From positions 1 to 64,000 of the forward strand of contig JAIBBV010000013.1 in NCBI GenBank assembly GCA_019694465.1: 64,000 nucleotides of DNA, read 5' to 3'. Below, piece by piece: positions 59,215-64,000 of this stretch; within the stretch, counting starts at the first letter, position 1; each line of letters starts with the position of its first letter. The position numbers and the translations under genes were made by a program. Origin of the DNA: Oligoflexia bacterium. GTDB lineage: Bacteria; Bdellovibrionota_C; UBA2361; JAFLCA01. Under the pieces are notes generated by a model, which worked only from the letters and a program-made list of their open reading frames with translations, did no database searches and had not been told where the DNA came from.

Positions 59215-62200
59215 CTAAGGATAAACAGTTAAACCTTCGAACTTATAGCCAGCAAAGGTACAGTTGGATACAGAATTTGGATTCCCCAAATACTGTCGCA
59301 TTGTTTGAGGGGCTGGTGCACCACTAGTACCGCTCCAGTTCGCTCCCGCCAACCAATCCGACATGTCATTGGGCTGCCCCGCTGTACCAGCAGCCTGAGC
59401 ATACGAACAGACATTATAGGAGTAGCCGTTGCTCACAACGCTGGCGGAGATATGTGAACCAAATTGATATTCCGTGGACGGCTGCAAGCGCCACGTTGCC
59501 GGGAAGTCAACTGACCACAAGTAGGCCGGATAAGAACTAGCTGTAACTGTGGCAAAAGGATCAAGCATGTTAAGTCCAGTTTGGTTGAAATTAACCTGCT
59601 GCTCCGAGTCTCCGGCAATCGCGTCTGTATGACAGCCCGGCGCAGAAGTAACATTAGGCCGCGATGACCAGATACAGGCATTGTAGTAAAGTGCATTTTG
59701 GAACTGATATGGGTTACCCGTGTTACTGCCGGATCCGATACCATGAGAGACAGTAGTTAGACGAATCGGTTGCACTAGCTGATTTGGGGTGGTCCAACGA
59801 CGAGCCTGAACACCGAATGCTCCACCAACCGGATTAAGCGCTGACACATAAGATCCGTGTCCCTCAACCAGGCGACGGTTAATAATGGTATCAAAGCCAA
59901 CCGGATAGCCGACATTCCAATAGTCTTGGTTGAATTGTCGACCATTGGCACGGTCTAGATCGTTTCCACGCTCGCGCAGAGTAAGATTGTCTGTCTGAGC
60001 CCCACGAACTCTATCGATACTAATCGTAAAGGGTTGGTCCGTCAGTGCTGCATAGGAAACTTGTTGTCCACTACCAGACACGACCGTCCCGTCAAACTCC
60101 GTGAAGGTCCAATTGTACGTGGCTGGTCCAGTATTGGCGCCGGTAAGCGTTAGCGAAGGATCCACAATATTAAGCTGATAATTTATGCGTCCGCTAGAGG
60201 CTCCCAGGCGCTGAACGGAAAACGTGAAGCCGTTCGGTATAGCCTTTGTTACACGGAAACCTGTCGCACGAATATCTTCTGGGTAGTACCCCTCATGCTC
60301 TGAAACGCAGGACTGCCTGCGTCGCAGAAAGTTCAAGGCGGAACCAGGAACAAGCAACACTGAATTTCCAAGTGACTTGCCCTGGTAAGATACAGACATG
60401 CTTCCATCGTAACTTAAAATTGGATTGATTGAAGAAACTGTATTGATAGTTCCATTTGTTAATTCAAGGGCATCGCAAGCAGCATAGCGCGAGAACTTGT
60501 AGAACTGATATGTCACGTACTGTGTTCCCGGAATAGTGACAGTGTAGCCGTTAATAAAAAAGCTTAAAAAATTATAGCCAGTAGTTGAGTTGCGTTGAGA
60601 CTCTGGGATCGATGAACCGACCCCTGACGCTGAAGTCGTGGTTAAAGTTCCTGGACCCTGATTCCCAGTTACACCAATCGGCAACGGCAAATTATTCAAG
60701 AAATTCGCTACGCCATTCATCTTAATCCCGCGTGAGCTTAGGGCATCGACTATATCCTGCTCGTACCAGGAGAGATTGGGATTGCTAGTGGTTGGCCAAA
60801 GCGCTCTGGCGGCCAGCTGCACCTTGTTACCAAAAGCCGTCATGTCGATAGCCTGGCTAGGATCAATGCTGGACATGACTTTCCAGAACAAGCGATCAGC
60901 TTTCACATCTCCAAGGCCAACTTCACGCGATAGATCTAAAAACAAGGCTGCGACAAATAGCCCACCCAGACTTCCATTTTGAGGTCCAAAGTGATTTGCC
61001 CCCACTCCTGAGCGAACCGCGTAAGGAAAAAGTAAGGTGTCATCAGAGTTTGTAGACGGCCAGCTCGGATTACTTGGATTGTTGAGCGCTGGATCCGCAC
61101 TATCCAAGTACATCATAGAGTTGTCGATGTTCCAGCCTTTATCACAAGCAGGCTTGTTTGGAATATCACAGGCATAATTATTCCAACGACGTAAGGACTT
61201 CATCGCGTACTTATAGAGCTCTGTCTTTCCTGTAGCACGATAGGCATTCCAAAGCTTAAAACCTTCTAAGATCGCAGGGCGAATATCCGTCTTCCAGCTT
61301 ATGTTTCCAATATTTCCCCAGGTCGGATCGGACGGCCACTGCGCCGTTCCGGTTGTGATCCAATTGGATAGAGCGCCTGCATATTGACCAACAACATAGG
61401 AAGGATCAAAAGCGAGACTATCTAGGGGATCGCTTACCGCACTACGCTGCTTGCTAGAAAAAAAGTAATCGTTAGCGGGAACACTGACTGAGCCGGTGGT
61501 GGCGCTAGTCAACTCATTCGCGTAAGTCCACGGCAAACGGCTATTCAGCAAACCCTGCAAATTAGGCCTATACTGCCGAGTTGTTAGATTTGCAGCCTCA
61601 GCACTGCCAAGCCCCAGGCTCGAAACGAATCCATCATTCAAAACCGAGTTACGGTAGCGATTAATATAGTAATAAATATGCGCCTCTGAGCTCCAAAGAG
61701 TGCTCTGCCGCGCATCTGAAGCTGATGTTCCAGCTGGGCTTACACGAAAGTCATTAACCAACTGACCAAAACTTTGAATACTAGGCGGCAGTGACTGGAC
61801 ATTAGTGCGCAGGTATTTTCCAGCTAAAACGTAGGCATTACGGGTAGTATCAAAGTTGGTCGCTGTCTGAAACCCAGTGGCTGGATCGAACACCCCCAAA
61901 TTATCTACGCATATATCTTGAGTACTGCTATCAAATGCCAGTCCATTGGGAAATACGCGCACCAAGGCCTGCCCCGCTGGACACGGTCCTGGTCCACACA
62001 CCCCTGACTCTGAGCAGATCCATGAAACAAAAATTTGGAACCTGGAGGCATCTGGTGACTCAAGCGGTAAAACTGCCTGATTAAAAACTAATGGGTAAGC
62101 TAGTTGTATAAGACCAACATCATTGGTTGGCGGAGAAGCAATATAGCTAGGGTGGGTCACAAAGTTGGCCACAGCAACATTTTGCTGATAGGCGGCGTTG

Positions 62201-62412
62201 CTGCCTCCAGCTCTAACAATCAGCGAAGCTGGGCTGCGGCCGACTAGGCAGTGCGCCTCAATCGCGATCCAATCAGGGCTGATAATTTGCCCCGAACAAA
62301 TTAATCCCTGAGAGTCTAGTAGATCAACATCAGTGGCCTGCGCGGAAGCAAATTGGATACTGACCGCGAAGTGCAGCAATGCACTGAGAGCGAAGACGCT
62401 AAATTTGTTCAT
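59215..62412 (-). CDS. Large exported protein with a trypsin-like half-domain
   Basis: From ATG 62412 the protein is 1065 residues with a signal peptide to about residue 24. Residues 34-120 resemble the first barrel of an S1 protease: GLICSGQIISPDWIAIEAHC with His54 and TNDVGLIQLAYPL with Asp98. The second barrel and any GDSGGP serine are missing, so it should not be a standard protease. The rest is mixed: a helical middle region (about 150-560), then beta-rich segments with scattered cysteine pairs. No domain I can name lies there. It is probably secreted or on the surface. Confidence 0.75.
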   Translation of the reverse strand: MNKFSVFALSALLHFAVSIQFASAQATDVDLLDSQGLICSGQIISPDWIAIEAHCLVGRSPASLIVRAGGSNAAYQQNVAVANFVTHPSYIASPPTNDVGLIQLAYPLVFNQAVLPLESPDASRFQIFVSWICSESGVCGPGPCPAGQALVRVFPNGLAFDSSTQDICVDNLGVFDPATGFQTATNFDTTRNAYVLAGKYLRTNVQSLPPSIQSFGQLVNDFRVSPAGTSASDARQSTLWSSEAHIYYYINRYRNSVLNDGFVSSLGLGSAEAANLTTRQYRPNLQGLLNSRLPWTYANELTSATTGSVSVPANDYFFSSKQRSAVSDPLDSLAFDPSYVVGQYAGALSNWITTGTAQWPSDPTWGNIGNISWKTDIRPAILEGFKLWNAYRATGKTELYKYAMKSLRRWNNYACDIPNKPACDKGWNIDNSMMYLDSADPALNNPSNPSWPSTNSDDTLLFPYAVRSGVGANHFGPQNGSLGGLFVAALFLDLSREVGLGDVKADRLFWKVMSSIDPSQAIDMTAFGNKVQLAARALWPTTSNPNLSWYEQDIVDALSSRGIKMNGVANFLNNLPLPIGVTGNQGPGTLTTTSASGVGSSIPESQRNSTTGYNFLSFFINGYTVTIPGTQYVTYQFYKFSRYAACDALELTNGTINTVSSINPILSYDGSMSVSYQGKSLGNSVLLVPGSALNFLRRRQSCVSEHEGYYPEDIRATGFRVTKAIPNGFTFSVQRLGASSGRINYQLNIVDPSLTLTGANTGPATYNWTFTEFDGTVVSGSGQQVSYAALTDQPFTISIDRVRGAQTDNLTLRERGNDLDRANGRQFNQDYWNVGYPVGFDTIINRRLVEGHGSYVSALNPVGGAFGVQARRWTTPNQLVQPIRLTTVSHGIGSGSNTGNPYQFQNALYYNACIWSSRPNVTSAPGCHTDAIAGDSEQQVNFNQTGLNMLDPFATVTASSYPAYLWSVDFPATWRLQPSTEYQFGSHISASVVSNGYSYNVCSYAQAAGTAGQPNDMSDWLAGANWSGTSGAPAPQTMRQYLGNPNSVSNCTFAGYKFEGLTVYP

Positions 62413-62802
62413 GTAACCCACCCTAGAAGACACTCGACGCAAAGTAGAGCTGGGACACCACTCCCGAACCCTTAGCGCGGGGATTATACGCGGAGGCATG
62501 CTCTTTATTCAAACTTTTCTATAGGGCCCCGATAACGCTTTCGAAGGATAGAAACGAGAACAGACGCATGGCTCTGGCTGTAACCCGTTGGAAACGCATC
62601 ATGTTTTGGGTAAATACTCTAGCCTACTTTGCAGGCTGCCCCGCTGACGAATCACACGAAAAAATAACTAGAGCAGAGATTTAAATTGCAATATTTAAGA
62701 ACGCCTACGTAGGTCCGCGCCATACAAATCTTTGCAAGACATTAATTTCAAGCCCCGCATTCTTGCCCTCTTGAGCGCAAGTGGAAGCCCAATCATTAAA
62801 AC
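62413..62802. other. Gap between two large exported-protein genes
   Basis: These 390 bases separate two minus-strand genes for exported proteins. A short hairpin (agcct/aggct around 62622-62640) is visible, but no T-run, riboswitch fold or promoter pair I can defend. Short frames on either strand lack ribosome binding sites. Confidence 0.3.
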
Positions 62803-64000
62803 CTACGGCTGCACTCTGAGCATCAGTGACTTCTCGCGGCTACCTGGTAGGTAGTTAATGTACCAGCCAGGATAGTTCAGACAGCCACTGTTATTACAGC
62901 GCATGACCTTTGCGCATACCCGTGAATTAGCAATATCGAAATATCCAGTACTACCAGTTGGATCATTGATGACACCACTTAGTCCCGCAGTCGTGCTGAA
63001 GTTAATTGTCCTATATTGACCCGGCAGCGGATTATTCCCCTCTCCAGCATCTAATCGCCCGGTAGCTGTGGAAGCGCCCCACGGGACACACAGCACCACC
63101 CGATCGTTCTGGTCTCCAGCATTGGAAATCCCAATGCGGAACTTCTGTGTTGGTGGGGCCTCGCCAGGGAATGTCACACTGATGATACTTCCGTTAGATA
63201 CAGCGACGTTACGGTACCCGGGGTTAGTTAGCGCTGTGTTCGGATCACCAATTTCGTGATAAGCGCCAGGTATCAGATTCATATTCGCATCCATGTGCTG
63301 GACGCGAAGAGTATGCGGATCCACACCCCACTCAGGTGATGCCGGGTTAGTTAATATATTATAGAGCCCAAAGAACTTTGTCGGAGAGCTCCGGAAGTTT
63401 ACCCCACCTGGTTGCGAGATTACTGGCAATGTTGGCGCTCCTGGGAGCCCATATGTGTAGAACAGGAAATCTGGGACAAGATAGTTTCCTGCTGGCCCAT
63501 ACCTGCCATTTGGGTCGTAATGCGCGCCAGGCAAGGTCCAGTGGCGCAAGTTGTATCCAGGAGTTTGCCCAGCTACTGCTAGCGGTAATCCGTCGAAGAA
63601 AGGCGACGGGGCAAGATAGCCAGGAGATGAGTTTACTCCAACCCACCCAGTTTGATCTAGGTAGTCCAGCGCCACACCCGTTGTGGCATAAAGGTCAGCC
63701 GTGGCGAGAACACCACCTCCATCGACCATCATACCGTTTGGCGACATTACCGGAGGTCCATATGGATAATTTATAGCCGCGATATTGAAAATCTTAAGCG
63801 CGAAGTGATAACTGGCAAATGCATTAGCTTGCGGCGAATTGAGCGGGGTCCAGTTATTCAATGACTCCCCAACTACAAGCGCATTCTTTAGCTCACCACT
63901 AATAGCTGCGCCAGTAAATCCCCTGCCGCGGTTGTCGGCAACAACCCACTGATCATAAATTGCAGTGCTAACGCGGTTCTCATAGCCATTTCTTTGGTTC
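62803..64000 (-). CDS. C-terminal part of a large exported protein (cut by window end)
   Basis: The frame is open from the right edge of the window to the stop at 62803, giving at least 398 residues; a TTG at 63861 is only an internal codon. The visible part is rich in Gly, Pro, Asn and aromatic residues (GRGFTGAAISGELKNALVVG, SPFFDGLPLAVAGQTPGYNL, SNGSIISVTFPGEAPPTQKF), with two late cysteine pairs, typical of secreted beta-rich surface proteins. No family is recognised. It may belong with the 1065-residue protein gene downstream, though I saw no clear similarity between them. Confidence 0.7.
   Translation of the reverse strand, partial: NQRNGYENRVSTAIYDQWVVADNRGRGFTGAAISGELKNALVVGESLNNWTPLNSPQANAFASYHFALKIFNIAAINYPYGPPVMSPNGMMVDGGGVLATADLYATTGVALDYLDQTGWVGVNSSPGYLAPSPFFDGLPLAVAGQTPGYNLRHWTLPGAHYDPNGRYGPAGNYLVPDFLFYTYGLPGAPTLPVISQPGGVNFRSSPTKFFGLYNILTNPASPEWGVDPHTLRVQHMDANMNLIPGAYHEIGDPNTALTNPGYRNVAVSNGSIISVTFPGEAPPTQKFRIGISNAGDQNDRVVLCVPWGASTATGRLDAGEGNNPLPGQYRTINFSTTAGLSGVINDPTGSTGYFDIANSRVCAKVMRCNNSGCLNYPGWYINYLPGSREKSLMLRVQP

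Noticed and set aside
62413..62802. Riboswitch upstream of the large exported protein
   Set aside because: Hairpins are short and no conserved aptamer core could be found on the minus strand.

Overview
The window comes from a Gram-negative (diderm) bacterium. It carries exported lipoproteins, a type IV pilus secretin locus, an O-antigen ligase-like protein, a class A penicillin-binding protein and a short 4.5S-type SRP RNA. The mix of GldA/F/G-like ABC genes with DUF4340, CheV, AcvB-MprF and many small exported lipoproteins points to a deltaproteobacterial-grade lineage (Bdellovibrionota, Myxococcota or SAR324-like). No 16S gene is present, so this placement is inference. Genes are densely packed, with no phage, insertion sequence or CRISPR array.

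Layout. 0-3.4 kb: tRNA-Asn, then recR, ybaB and dnaX with the SRP RNA gene just upstream. 3.5-8.6 kb: an accB-accC operon that continues into a DUF1573 protein and an inner-membrane J-domain protein. 8.9-16.1 kb: type IV pilus genes pilM, pilN, pilO and pilQ, with two lipoproteins and a TPR protein downstream and no pilP. 16.5-26.8 kb: priA, a coiled-coil/VWA-domain membrane pair, a cyclophilin-like protein, an FkbM methyltransferase and PBP1A. 27.1-33.7 kb: one operon encoding a GldA-like ATPase, GldF-like permease, GldG-like protein, DUF4340 protein and O-antigen ligase-like protein. 34.3-36.1 kb: an orphan CpaB and an Fn3-like lipoprotein. 36.6-38.9 kb: four tightly spaced genes for small exported cysteine-rich proteins. 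39.2-44.0 kb: a broken small gene, then acvB-mprF bracketed by inverted copies of a repeat of about 115 bp. 44.0-55.3 kb: an FHA protein, cheV, a D-2-hydroxyglutarate dehydrogenase-like flavoprotein divergent from a SerB-SerA fusion, a GT-C-like membrane protein, a SerC-like aminotransferase and a GIDE-LemA pair. 55.3-64 kb: an orphan periplasmic binding protein, a single-chain GldF-GldG paralogue, a short exported protein, and two large exported proteins of unknown role, the last cut by the window end.

The most unusual thing here is in the 36.6-38.9 kb cluster. Two of its proteins have mirror-symmetric cysteine spacing. Residue steps are 4-25-22-22-22-25-4 in one and 11-18-15-14-15-18-11 in the other, and in each the symmetry centre falls at a proline-containing turn. 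I read these as long alpha-helical hairpins held by a ladder of disulfides. I do not recognise the family. Other points of interest are the fused GldF-GldG paralogue, the serine-pathway cluster around the SerB-SerA fusion, the membrane-anchored J-protein in the acc operon, a pilus operon without pilP whose secretin has a lipobox, and a trypsin-like half-domain on a 1065-residue exported protein.
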